In this document: in pieces, positions 1-6,256 of the stretch
Layout: each line of letters opens with the position of its first letter
Numbering within the stretch: position 1 is the first letter of the stretch
NCBI GenBank assembly: GCA_023266435.1
Contig: JAHFQF010000081.1
Location: 1-9,776 of the forward strand
Direction: 5' to 3'
Source: Legionellales bacterium
Lineage (GTDB): Bacteria; Pseudomonadota; Gammaproteobacteria; Berkiellales; Berkiellaceae
Length of the DNA: 9,776 nucleotides
Notes under the pieces: generated by a model
What the model was told of the DNA's origin: nothing
Seen by the model: only the letters and a program-made list of their open reading frames with translations
Databases searched by the model: none
Made by a program: the position numbers and the translations under genes

Positions 1-957
1 AGATTGGGCCATGAAATCTAAACCGATGGTGCTTTCAGCGTTACCTGTAGTGAGCCCACGTTTTAATACATCCGGTGGCACCATAATCCCTTGCGGTTCA
101 CGGCTTAGTTTTTGCGCAGTCGCACGTGAGATTTCAATCTCAAAAGCAGCGTCTTTTTGGGCTCTGGGATTGCTGGGGTTGGCTAAGGCATTAAAGGCCT
201 TTACAAAAGAGAAACGTTTGACGTCTGTATCACTTAAACCCAGTGAAGACTCTATTTGCGGGGGAAGTGGTTTGCTCGCTAAAGTTTTCAATAGGGCTTC
301 GCGAAATTCTGACACTGTTTTTCCTTGTTCCAGATAGTCATGCGCTAATTTGCTTTGATTAAACTGTTGACCCAGTTGGGTGAGCTCACGAATGCGCGTT
401 ACTTCACTTTGCCTAATATCTGTGGTGATAGTGTGATTATCAACTGCTTCAGTAGAAAGGTTATTTTCCATGGTGTCTCCTTGAGTATGAAAAGAATTTG
501 AACGTCCCACGCCGACCGTGATATCTGCCGGTAGGGACACGAATGAAATTTCAAGCGGCTCCCAATCTGTAACGCGAACAGTGTTGGCATCTTGTTGGGT
601 GGCTTGATGAATGCGATAGCCAACTGAGACTTGATGTCTAATACCATCGACTACATCTTGAAAGACTTCTTGGGCGCGTAGAGAGTTGCCAAAGCGAATG
701 CGGGCACGGGCTTTTTTATCTGGATCCAGTGAAATAGTCTCTATCACTCCCACCGGATCGGCAGGATTATGATCTACCAAAACAGGACCTTTAGGCTGTA
801 AGCGCCCTAGGCGAATACTTGTAGGCGCATGATCTAAAATTTCATAACCAAAAGCGCGTTCAACGGGGGCTTCACTGCTAAAAGAAAGTTCGACGGTACG
901 TTTGTCAGGATCGATCGTGGGAGGGTCGAATGCTAAACTGCGGTATTCAGTCTTCAT
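1..957 (-). CDS. Prohead protease / major capsid protein fusion (HK97-type), partial at the left edge
   Basis: Phage head protein with a maturation protease fused to a capsid subunit; 319 residues are visible and the frame is open to base 1, so most of the capsid part is missing. Residues 20-155 read as an HK97-type prohead protease: a TVELSFSSEAPVER start, VDHN with the likely catalytic His63, VVDGIRHQVSVGY with the likely catalytic Ser111, and WEPLEISFVSLPAD-VGVGR. Residues 160-245 form a polar, helical linker like the scaffold (delta) region. From about 247 the sequence (RFSFVKAFNALANP, then an IMVPPDVLKRGLT stretch) matches the N-arm of HK97-fold capsids seen in such fusions. The ATG overlaps the end of the portal gene by 11 bases; an AAGGAG lies 13 bases upstream, which is a long spacing. 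An internal ATG at 471 (Met163) has a better ribosome site. The family call is firm; the catalytic residues are inferred by resemblance. Confidence 0.9.
   Translation of the reverse strand, partial: MKTEYRSLAFDPPTIDPDKRTVELSFSSEAPVERAFGYEILDHAPTSIRLGRLQPKGPVLVDHNPADPVGVIETISLDPDKKARARIRFGNSLRAQEVFQDVVDGIRHQVSVGYRIHQATQQDANTVRVTDWEPLEISFVSLPADITVGVGRSNSFHTQGDTMENNLSTEAVDNHTITTDIRQSEVTRIRELTQLGQQFNQSKLAHDYLEQGKTVSEFREALLKTLASKPLPPQIESSLGLSDTDVKRFSFVKAFNALANPSNPRAQKDAAFEIEISRATAQKLSREPQGIMVPPDVLKRGLTTGNAESTIGLDFMAQS
472..482 (-). promoter_or_regulatory. Strong internal ribosome binding site within the protease-capsid fusion gene
   Basis: On the minus strand AAGGAG (482-477) is followed by a 5-base spacer (ACACC) and an in-frame ATG at 471-469, which is codon 163 of the fusion. 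It lies at the border between the protease domain and the scaffold/capsid part. The match and spacing are better than those of the gene's own start at 957. It may allow separate translation of a capsid polypeptide without the protease; this is inference. Confidence 0.55.
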
Positions 958-2359
958 GGGTTTCAGTTATCTCCTTGCTTACAAATACAGAAAGGCCAAC
1001 GGCCTCAAATTGTGCTTTGTCTTTAATCAGCTCTAAAAAGACTTCTTCGGGGTCTCGACCTGATTCACGAATGATGTCTGAAATGGAGCGTGTGCCCAAT
1101 TCGACCTCTAGACGTTGGGCTTGGACTTCTTTAACAGGATCAACCCAACTCCAGCGTCTGGGCTGCCAATAAAAATCATGGAATGGATCGAATTCTCGAG
1201 GCAGAGGAACGCTTTCTGTTAGCTGCTGTAACTTAAGCCAATTTTCAAGAATGGGCTGACACACGGCATCGATGAACCACTGCTGCAGGAGTTTCCAGGA
1301 ATCTCTTTCTTCTAATAGACCAGAGCGAATGCTTGAAAAATTTACGCCCTCTAAGTCATTGGCCAGCGAGTTGTAAGAAACCAAAAGGCCTGACGCAATG
1401 CCACGCAGACAGGTTTTCATGAAGGTGCCGAATTCACCATGCGGATACTCAGGGTTAAAGGAAACAAATTCAGTCCCTGCAGGTAGCTGTTCAAAAGTAC
1501 CCGGCTCAGCACTGCTGACTAGATTGCCATTGTCATCCATGCCGCTGCCTGCATAGCCATCCCCTGTAGGAGAGCGAAAGAAACCCATCTTAGCTGCACC
1601 CACACGAGCCGCTGTAATCGCTGAGTCTTCATACCCCGCTAACATCTTCATACGCCAGAGGGCTGTTGACATCCAAGGCAAGCCACGGCGTTGATTGAGG
1701 TGTTCTGGCAAATACGCATGAATGATTTCATTGGCTGGAATGCGTTGATAGGCTTTACCAAAATGCTGCGTCTCACCCGTTTCGCTTAGGAGGTAATAAG
1801 CGGTGGGTTTACCCCAAGTATTTAGTTCAATGCCCATAGAGATGTGTCTGTGTGCATCCAGCGTTACATTCAAATCCACATCCAATAATTCCGCATCAAT
1901 CAATTGCAGAGATAAGCCATAGGGGTTCCCGGGTGCATTGGGTATCAGACGAATGAGTACTTCACCATCTTGTGCAATGGTTTGAATCATCAGCTGTTGT
2001 AATGCTAACCAAGAAAGCTGGCCTGTGATATCGCAATACTTTGCTTGCCCCCAGGATTGCCAGGCTTGTTCCAGTTGTTGATTGAGCGCTTGGTTGAGTT
2101 CATGATTGGTTTTAAGCCGTGCTTGTAAGCGAATGCCTTGTGGGCCAATGATATTGGTTTTACAAAGATTTAAGAATTTCCTGGCATAGTCATTATTAAC
2201 GGCCTGCTCACGTGCGCGTGCTCTGAGTATTTTTAATTGACGTTTAATCGGCTCTTGAATGGCTTGGGTGCTGGTTTGCCAGCTGGAGGTAAGATTCGAG
2301 AGCTTGGCCGCTTGAAAGAAACGTTTGTGAGGCTTTACTTTTTTAAAGAAATGGAACAT
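947..2359 (-). CDS. Phage portal protein, lambda family
   Basis: Portal subunit that would form the dodecameric ring at the head vertex through which DNA is packaged and ejected, docking the terminase. At 470 residues it is slightly shorter than lambda gpB. Lambda-portal features are seen along its length: a basic N-terminus with RARAREQAVNNDYARKF (46-62), QDGEVLIRL near 130-138, RGLPWM (225-230), a clip/stem stretch leading to GVNFSSIRSGLLEE (338-351), and the C-terminal W-WVDPVKEVQA (403-414) plus SGRDPEEV (433-440). The ATG shares one base with the stop of the connector gene (TAATG), which suggests translational coupling; no strong ribosome site is visible. The end overlaps the start of the protease-capsid gene by 11 bases, in the usual terminase-connector-portal-protease order. 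The residues typical of the family appear intact, so it is probably functional. Confidence 0.95.
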   Translation of the reverse strand: MFHFFKKVKPHKRFFQAAKLSNLTSSWQTSTQAIQEPIKRQLKILRARAREQAVNNDYARKFLNLCKTNIIGPQGIRLQARLKTNHELNQALNQQLEQAWQSWGQAKYCDITGQLSWLALQQLMIQTIAQDGEVLIRLIPNAPGNPYGLSLQLIDAELLDVDLNVTLDAHRHISMGIELNTWGKPTAYYLLSETGETQHFGKAYQRIPANEIIHAYLPEHLNQRRGLPWMSTALWRMKMLAGYEDSAITAARVGAAKMGFFRSPTGDGYAGSGMDDNGNLVSSAEPGTFEQLPAGTEFVSFNPEYPHGEFGTFMKTCLRGIASGLLVSYNSLANDLEGVNFSSIRSGLLEERDSWKLLQQWFIDAVCQPILENWLKLQQLTESVPLPREFDPFHDFYWQPRRWSWVDPVKEVQAQRLEVELGTRSISDIIRESGRDPEEVFLELIKDKAQFEAVGLSVFVSKEITETHED

Positions 2360-2604
2360 TAAAATCTTACTTGAATATTGCCTGTATGGCCTAAACCCGC
2401 AGCCAATCTTTCAGCGCGCTCAATTTGTATTAATTCTGCTTTGTATTTATCACGCCAAACTAAGAGTTCAGAGATACTCAGCTTAGTGAGCGCACGTCCG
2501 GCAATGCTATAAGAGCTGACATCACTGCTGGCTTTGCCTTCTAATAACGCCTCTAGAGCAGCAAGTACTTTTAAGAGATGGTCTTTATTTCCAGGCATTG
2601 GCAT
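2359..2604 (-). CDS. Head-tail connector, gpW-like small protein
   Basis: An 81-residue protein between the large terminase and the portal, the exact position of lambda gpW, a small head-completion protein that joins the filled head to the tail. Seen in the sequence: a helical N-terminal half with LLKVLAALEALLEGK (10-24), a short strand-like SYSIAGRALTKLS (31-43) and a charged C-terminal helix with ELLVWRDKYKAELIQIERAE (46-65). This matches gpW-type proteins in size and in the A..AL..L..GK and L...S..EL pattern. The first ATG (2604) and a second at 2598 are both possible; only a weak AGAAAAAG lies upstream. It overlaps the end of the terminase by 20 bases, and its stop shares one base with the portal ATG. 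The family assignment relies on size, pattern and position, so it is less sure than for the neighbours. Confidence 0.75.
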   Translation of the reverse strand: MPMPGNKDHLLKVLAALEALLEGKASSDVSSYSIAGRALTKLSISELLVWRDKYKAELIQIERAERLAAGLGHTGNIQVRF

Positions 2605-4420
2605 AATTGCTTTTTCTTACGTTACTTTGAGATTGTCTTTTGGTTTGAGTTGGAGATGACATGCGTGCTGTTGGCTTATCAGACAGTAATTGTTGTTTAA
2701 GCATTTGCCAGAGAGGATTCAACAGTACTGCGGCAGCCAGTCCATAAATTCTGCAATCCAAAGCTTCATTACGAGGACGTGTTTTGACCCATTGGCGCTT
2801 TAATCCATATTGGCTCATCCTATCTACTCTTTTTTCAGCGGTGAGTTGTTGAAAATACTCAGTCTGATAATGCATCGGAAAATGACAAAAGCCAGGGCCG
2901 GCTTGACTAATACTTAATCGGGATTGCAATAAGGCTTTGGCTTCATCCACACCCACGGTAAATAAATCCACAGCCCGTTTACTTTGCCCGGTTTTCTTTT
3001 TATTGGGTGCGGAAACAAGTGGCCTACCTTCACCAGCAACGCCTTTAATCGCAAAGACGCGTTGGGCTTGGCGTGGTTTGACAAAATCGTACACCAGCTG
3101 TGTGTGATGGCCACCAGAGTCAATACAGGTACAGGCAATGGGTAAATGCGCGCCAGTAGGGTGTTCAAAGGTTTGTGAAAGAAAGGTACTGAGCTCTTGC
3201 CAGACACTGCTTAAAGTCGGATCGCCATAAAAAATACGGTAATCAATACTCCAGGATTCAAAGCCTTCAGACCAACCAATTAATTCACATTCCAATCTAT
3301 CATCCTGCACATCCACACCACAGGTTAGCACCAACACAGGCTCTGGGATAAAAGTGGCATAGGTTTCACGACGTTCCATTAGATTAGATGCTTCAATTTG
3401 TTCACCGCGTTCTTCCCAACATTCACCACGGGCTGTATTGACCCAAGTTTTAAGCCGCTCAGGATAATCTTTAGCTGCCAAAAAATCAGAGACCATTTGA
3501 GAGAAAGTACGCCAGGGACTATAGAGCTCACACAGGTGAAAGCCAGCAGTCTCTACGGTTTCTTTTTCGGCTTGCCAGCGTCCTGCTTTCAGCATCTTCG
3601 GTTTGTGGCTATCTAAAATCGTTTGATGGCAATGCTCACATTCATAATGCGCAGTTTTGGGATTGGCCTCTTGCCACTTCACTTGCAGCCAAGTAAGCAC
3701 TTGATAGGCATTACAGTGCGGGCAAGGCACATAATAGCGACGCTTGTCAGAAGCTTCATAGGCTTGTTCAATGCGCGACAGGCCTTTGAGTGTTGGTGTT
3801 GAGACCAACATGAATTTTTTATTCCAAAAGGTCGTAGCGCGCTTTTGCGCCAAGCTGACTGGGTCGCCTTCGGTACCGGCACTATGCGGATATCTATCCA
3901 CTTCATCACATAAAACCACGCGTATAGGCCTAGAAGCCAAATTGGCTGCACTGTTAGCGCCGGCTAAAGTAATATGTCCTCCTGGAAATTTCTTGTGTAA
4001 GAGCGTGTTGTGACTGTCACGGCTACGCGCCTCTTTGATTTTTCGACTTAAAGTGGGTGTGTCCCTGACCATAGGGGCTAATCGATCCTTACTAAAGGCT
4101 TCAGCCAATTCTAAAGTGGGCTGCACGAGTAACATGGGAGAGGGATCTTGATCGGCATAGTAACCAATGGTGTTTAACAGTAACTCGGTTTTACCAATTT
4201 GGGCTGAGCTCATCACAACCACTGTTGTAATTTTTGGATCATTGAGCGCATCCATGATTTCCCTTTGATAAGGCGCTCTCTCTGTTTTCCAGTCACCCGG
4301 CTCACTGGCGGCCTCTGGACTCAAACGTCTATAACTATCGGCCCATTCACTGATGCAAAGTTTAGGCGGAGGTGCCCAAAGCTGGCTCGCTTGCGCTAAG
4401 GTTGTTTTGGCTGAGTTCAC
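2585..4420 (-). CDS. Terminase large subunit, GpA family (lambda type)
   Basis: DNA-packaging ATPase and nuclease that would cut concatemeric phage DNA and pump it into the prohead through the portal. The 611-residue length is normal for the family. ATPase part: P-loop SSAQIGKTE (71-79), Walker B VVLCDEVDRY (168-177) and motif STPT (207-210). A cysteine pair set, CPHC (233-236) and CEHC (261-264), could hold zinc, as is common in GpA proteins. Nuclease part: CGVDVQDDRLE (367-377) with Asp370, IDSGG (433-437) and NEALDCR (551-557) with Asp555 as likely metal ligands. The start is a GTG (4420-4418) preceded by GAGG with a 6-base spacer; no ATG lies near the conserved N-terminal WAPPPKLCISEWADSYR stretch. 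The gene begins 59 bases inside the small-terminase gene. The C-terminal tail (580-611) is low-complexity and basic/polar. Lambda-type terminases usually cut at cos sites. Confidence 0.96.
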   Translation of the reverse strand: MNSAKTTLAQASQLWAPPPKLCISEWADSYRRLSPEAASEPGDWKTERAPYQREIMDALNDPKITTVVVMSSAQIGKTELLLNTIGYYADQDPSPMLLVQPTLELAEAFSKDRLAPMVRDTPTLSRKIKEARSRDSHNTLLHKKFPGGHITLAGANSAANLASRPIRVVLCDEVDRYPHSAGTEGDPVSLAQKRATTFWNKKFMLVSTPTLKGLSRIEQAYEASDKRRYYVPCPHCNAYQVLTWLQVKWQEANPKTAHYECEHCHQTILDSHKPKMLKAGRWQAEKETVETAGFHLCELYSPWRTFSQMVSDFLAAKDYPERLKTWVNTARGECWEERGEQIEASNLMERRETYATFIPEPVLVLTCGVDVQDDRLECELIGWSEGFESWSIDYRIFYGDPTLSSVWQELSTFLSQTFEHPTGAHLPIACTCIDSGGHHTQLVYDFVKPRQAQRVFAIKGVAGEGRPLVSAPNKKKTGQSKRAVDLFTVGVDEAKALLQSRLSISQAGPGFCHFPMHYQTEYFQQLTAEKRVDRMSQYGLKRQWVKTRPRNEALDCRIYGLAAAVLLNPLWQMLKQQLLSDKPTARMSSPTQTKRQSQSNVRKSNYANAWK

Positions 4421-4874
4421 TTAAGGCCTCATGAATTGCGTCTTGTAAGGTGGCTTGTACCAAGGTGGGTTCAGTCTCATGGGTAATAATGGCGGCCAGT
4501 TTGCTAGGTAATGAGAGTAATTTGGCCCTACAAGCCATGATGTATTCTTCCCACTCTGCTTGTACAGATTTAGCATCAAGGAGCTCGCCTCGTTGTTGGG
4601 CCAGTTTGAGTTCAGTGCTGTCAGCTTGGGCTTTGGTAAGGCGTGCTTTTTCAGCTTCCAGGTCCAGAATTTCACCACCTGAGCGTGTTAAGTTTTGACT
4701 ATGGCGTTGAATCAGCCATTGGATGACTTTGGCTGTGTCGTAAAGGTTTTCACGGCCATGCACATGACGATCCTCAATGGGTAAGCCATTTTTTTGCCAA
4801 GTAGAGAGCGTGCGCTCATTGACCCCTAAGATTTCAGCCAGTTCGACTTTATTGACTTTTTTAGGCATACTCAT
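4362..4874 (-). CDS. Terminase small subunit, Nu1-like DNA-packaging protein
   Basis: DNA-recognition subunit of the packaging enzyme; lambda Nu1 binds cosB and brings in the large subunit. Residues 5-57 form a winged helix-turn-helix: VNKVELAEILGVNERTLSTWQKNGLP, then a wing with GRENLYDTAKVIQWL. Residues 68-110 (ILDLEAEKARLTKAQADSTELKLAQ...) are strongly charged and predicted to be coiled coil, as in Nu1-type subunits, and the C-terminal helices probably contact the large subunit. At 170 residues the length is close to that of Nu1 (181). ATGs at 4874 and 4868 are both possible; neither has a good ribosome site. It overlaps the large subunit by 59 bases. Only 38 bases separate it from the divergent PepSY gene, so the late transcript must come from further right or start in this small gap. 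Confidence 0.92.
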   Translation of the reverse strand: MSMPKKVNKVELAEILGVNERTLSTWQKNGLPIEDRHVHGRENLYDTAKVIQWLIQRHSQNLTRSGGEILDLEAEKARLTKAQADSTELKLAQQRGELLDAKSVQAEWEEYIMACRAKLLSLPSKLAAIITHETEPTLVQATLQDAIHEALSELSQNNLSASEPALGTSA

Positions 4875-4879
4875 TTAAG
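4852..4879 (+). promoter_or_regulatory. Possible sigma70-type promoter for the PepSY gene
   Basis: TTGACT (4852-4857) and TTTAAG (4874-4879) are spaced by 16 bases and match the -35 and -10 consensus at 5/6 and 4/6. This would start a short leader just before the GAGGG ribosome site of the gene at 4913. It lies inside the opposite-strand start of the small-terminase gene. The match is modest and could be chance in AT-rich DNA. Confidence 0.3.
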
Positions 4880-4912
4880 TTTGTTTATGAAAATATCTAA
4901 GAGGGATCTAAA

Positions 4913-5188
4913 ATGGTTGAGTTTAGTCACTTGTCTTTGATTGCCGCCTTATGTTTGTCATTTATGCCTTCTGTTGTTTTGGCAGATGAGGATCACGTGC
5001 CGACCTATTCTCAAATAACCCTGTTAGATGCTGTTAAGAAAGCTGAGGCAGAAGGGTATCATGATTTTTATAAAGTGGAATTTGAAAAAAATAAATACGA
5101 GATCAAGGCGTTGGATAAATCTGGTAAAAAAATTGAATTAAAAATAGATGCAAATACTGGCACAATCAGTGAAGGTCACGAAGATTAA
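4913..5188 (+). CDS. Small secreted PepSY-domain protein (probable phage moron)
   Basis: A 91-residue protein with an N-terminal hydrophobic signal segment (about 7-24, LSLIAALCLSFMPSVVLA) and a likely cleavage after Ala24, before DEDH. The mature 67 residues match the PepSY pattern: an LDAVKKAEAEGY helix (38-49), then strands with YKVEFEKNKYEIKALDKSGK and IELKIDANTGTI (74-85). PepSY domains occur in secreted or membrane proteins and are often proposed to modulate peptidases or bind envelope partners; the role here is unknown. AGAGGG lies 8 bases before the ATG. It is the only plus-strand gene, set between lysis and packaging genes on the other strand and followed by its own terminator. That is the arrangement of a moron, a cargo gene expressed independently of the phage. 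Oddly, the signal peptide has no Lys or Arg before its hydrophobic core. It is also lysine-rich compared with its neighbours. Confidence 0.8.
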   Translation: MVEFSHLSLIAALCLSFMPSVVLADEDHVPTYSQITLLDAVKKAEAEGYHDFYKVEFEKNKYEIKALDKSGKKIELKIDANTGTISEGHED

Positions 5189-5221
5189 TCGTTTGATAAA
5201 ATATATTGAGGGATTATAAGC

Positions 5222-5246
5222 AGGATCTCTAAGAGGTCCTTTTCTC
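5222..5246 (+). terminator. Intrinsic terminator downstream of the PepSY gene
   Basis: AGGATCTC (5222-5229) pairs with GAGGTCCT (5233-5240) around a TAA loop. The stem has eight pairs with one T-G wobble, and is followed at once by a T-rich run (TTTTCTCT). It lies 33 bases after the PepSY stop and works only on the plus strand, because the minus-strand side has no T tract. Confidence 0.7.
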
Positions 5247-5299
5247 TAGCAAAACCCCGCGAGTCTTTATACCCGCTAACTAACAACGTTGGAAGGACC
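5235..5299. other. Candidate cos/packaging region in the lysis-packaging gap
   Basis: Lambda-type phages carry cos just before the small-terminase gene, between lysis and packaging genes. Here the moron has entered that space, leaving 113 non-coding bases (5189-5301). The stretch holds an inverted pair GGTCCTT (5235-5241) and AAGGACC (5293-5299). A GC-rich core lies near its centre, CTCGCGGGG on the minus strand (5263-5255), somewhat like the G-rich ends of known cos sites. A perfect 8-base palindrome CAACGTTG is at 5284-5291. The cos assignment rests on position and weak resemblance only. Confidence 0.25.
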
Positions 5300-5301
5300 C
5301 A

Positions 5302-5697
5302 TTACTTCGCTTTTCCACCCATTTTCTCAACCGTCCTCAGCGTCCCTAAGCCCAATAAAGCAATTACTAACTCCATCAAAATATCCGCTGGCAATATCGG
5401 CCCAAGATGACCCGTTAGCCACTGTAACCACGGATTAAACAAAAACACATTGGCCAATCCCAACGCCCCTATCCACCCAATACAAGGCCGCCAGCCCGCC
5501 ACAAATAAAGAACGATGTTTGGCTTCCAGTCTATTGAGTGCTGTCTGTAGTTCAGCAGGATGTTGTCTGAGTTTCTCTAAGGCAAATTGAACCTTAAGAC
5601 GTTCTTCATCACTGGTTAATACCTTATCCAGCGCATCGCCAATCGCATCAATTGGTTGAGCAGCAGATTGTCCTAAGAGCATAGAAAAGAAACTCAT
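5302..5697 (-). CDS. Holin, 3TM 'gene-transfer release' type
   Basis: Membrane protein probably forming the lysis pore that lets the muralytic enzyme reach the cell wall. With the ATG at 5697 it has 131 residues. It comprises an N-terminal amphipathic and charged region (1-62, with EERLKVQFALEKLRQHPAELQ), the family-typical AGWRPCIGW at 67-75 leading into a membrane segment (about 70-88), and a second segment LPADILMELVIALLGLGTL (102-120) with a basic tail RTVEKMGGKAK. This matches the family named 'holin of 3TMs, for gene-transfer release', found in gene transfer agents and in many ordinary prophages. The ATG at 5697 is chosen because it makes an ATGA overlap with the peptidase stop; a GTG four codons upstream (5709) is also open. 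It is the last gene of the lysis cassette, and its stop lies just before the candidate cos region. Confidence 0.8.
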   Translation of the reverse strand: MSFFSMLLGQSAAQPIDAIGDALDKVLTSDEERLKVQFALEKLRQHPAELQTALNRLEAKHRSLFVAGWRPCIGWIGALGLANVFLFNPWLQWLTGHLGPILPADILMELVIALLGLGTLRTVEKMGGKAK

Positions 5698-6080
5698 GCG
5701 TAAGTCCACACCATGGGTCTAGTAATAGTTGCCATCGTTGTTAAATCATCCAGGTGCACATAACGCTGGACATGTGAGCCATGTTGTTTAAGTCCAATGC
5801 CTGTAAACCCAAACTGTTTGGCTACTGTAATCAGCATAAAAGCTTTTTCTCCATGAATGAGGATATCCACGGCTCTGCCTGTGGTATGTGGACCTGTGCC
5901 GCCTGAGGTGCTCACGGCTTGATTGTGCTTGGCACAGCGATAGGCTGAAGTAAGACACAAGGGGAAATCTAGATGTTGTCGTAAAGCAATGAGCTTTTGC
6001 ATAAAATCAGCATTCATATTTGACTCACCACAACCACAGTGACATTGTAATTCTATCTGGGAAAAATAATCAATGTTCAT
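5694..6080 (-). CDS. Phage endolysin, M15-type zinc peptidase (D-Ala-D-Ala carboxypeptidase-like)
   Basis: A 128-residue single-domain peptidase that would cleave peptidoglycan cross-links at the end of the lytic cycle. Zinc-site motifs are seen: HTTGRAVD (65-72), giving His65 and Asp72, and RYVHLD (106-111), giving His109 as third ligand. The LTSAYRC stretch (43-49) is typical of M15A peptidases. No signal peptide or membrane segment is present, so export would rely on the adjacent holin. Two early cysteine pairs (CHCGCGE, 13-19) are common near the start of this family (the C.CGCG motif). GGAAGAG lies just before the ATG. The gene overlaps the upstream membrane protein and the downstream holin by ATGA junctions, so the three are probably co-translated. 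All expected catalytic residues look present. Confidence 0.92.
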   Translation of the reverse strand: MNIDYFSQIELQCHCGCGESNMNADFMQKLIALRQHLDFPLCLTSAYRCAKHNQAVSTSGGTGPHTTGRAVDILIHGEKAFMLITVAKQFGFTGIGLKQHGSHVQRYVHLDDLTTMATITRPMVWTYA

Positions 6081-6247
6081 GAGCGCTCTTCCAGCTGTAA
6101 CAATTCTTCTGCTAAGTCTTCTATTTCCACTTCTAAAATGGCGATCCGTTTTTCAACTTGGGCTGCCCACCAAAAGACACTCATAGCAATCATCAATGCC
6201 GTTATCGCATTGCCAATGTTAATCTTTTTGTCTATTTCCCAATTCAT
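6077..6247 (-). CDS. Small membrane/coiled-coil phage protein in the lysis cassette
   Basis: A 56-residue reading frame. After a short charged start (MNWEIDKK) there is a hydrophobic segment (about 10-29, INIGNAITALMIAMSVFWWA), then a heptad-like acidic helix (about 30-54) with VEKRIAILEVEIEDLAEELL. A good AAAGG lies about 6 bases before the ATG, and the stop overlaps the peptidase ATG (ATGA), both strong signs of a real gene. One membrane helix followed by a coiled coil resembles inner-membrane spanins and other small accessory lysis proteins, but it is much shorter than Rz, and no outer-membrane partner is visible. It could be a holin accessory or antiholin instead. It was found by reading the gap between its neighbours; the precise role is unassigned. 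Confidence 0.75.
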   Translation of the reverse strand: MNWEIDKKINIGNAITALMIAMSVFWWAAQVEKRIAILEVEIEDLAEELLQLEERS

Positions 6248-6256
6248 AGCATGCCT

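Noticed and set aside
11..337. Plus-strand frame of 108 codons near the left edge
   Set aside because: It is antisense to the capsid portion of the fusion protein, whose reading is clearly real; the plus-strand product looks like an arbitrary translation.
4185..4210. Large-terminase P-loop lacks the classical GxxxxGKT first glycine
   Set aside because: SSAQIGKTE is the normal form of this motif in GpA-type terminases, so it is not a defect.
5213..5218. Perfect TATAAT on the minus strand as a promoter for the small terminase
   Set aside because: No -35-like sequence sits at suitable spacing and it would give a leader of over 300 bases antisense to the PepSY gene; it is left as a chance match in AT-rich DNA.
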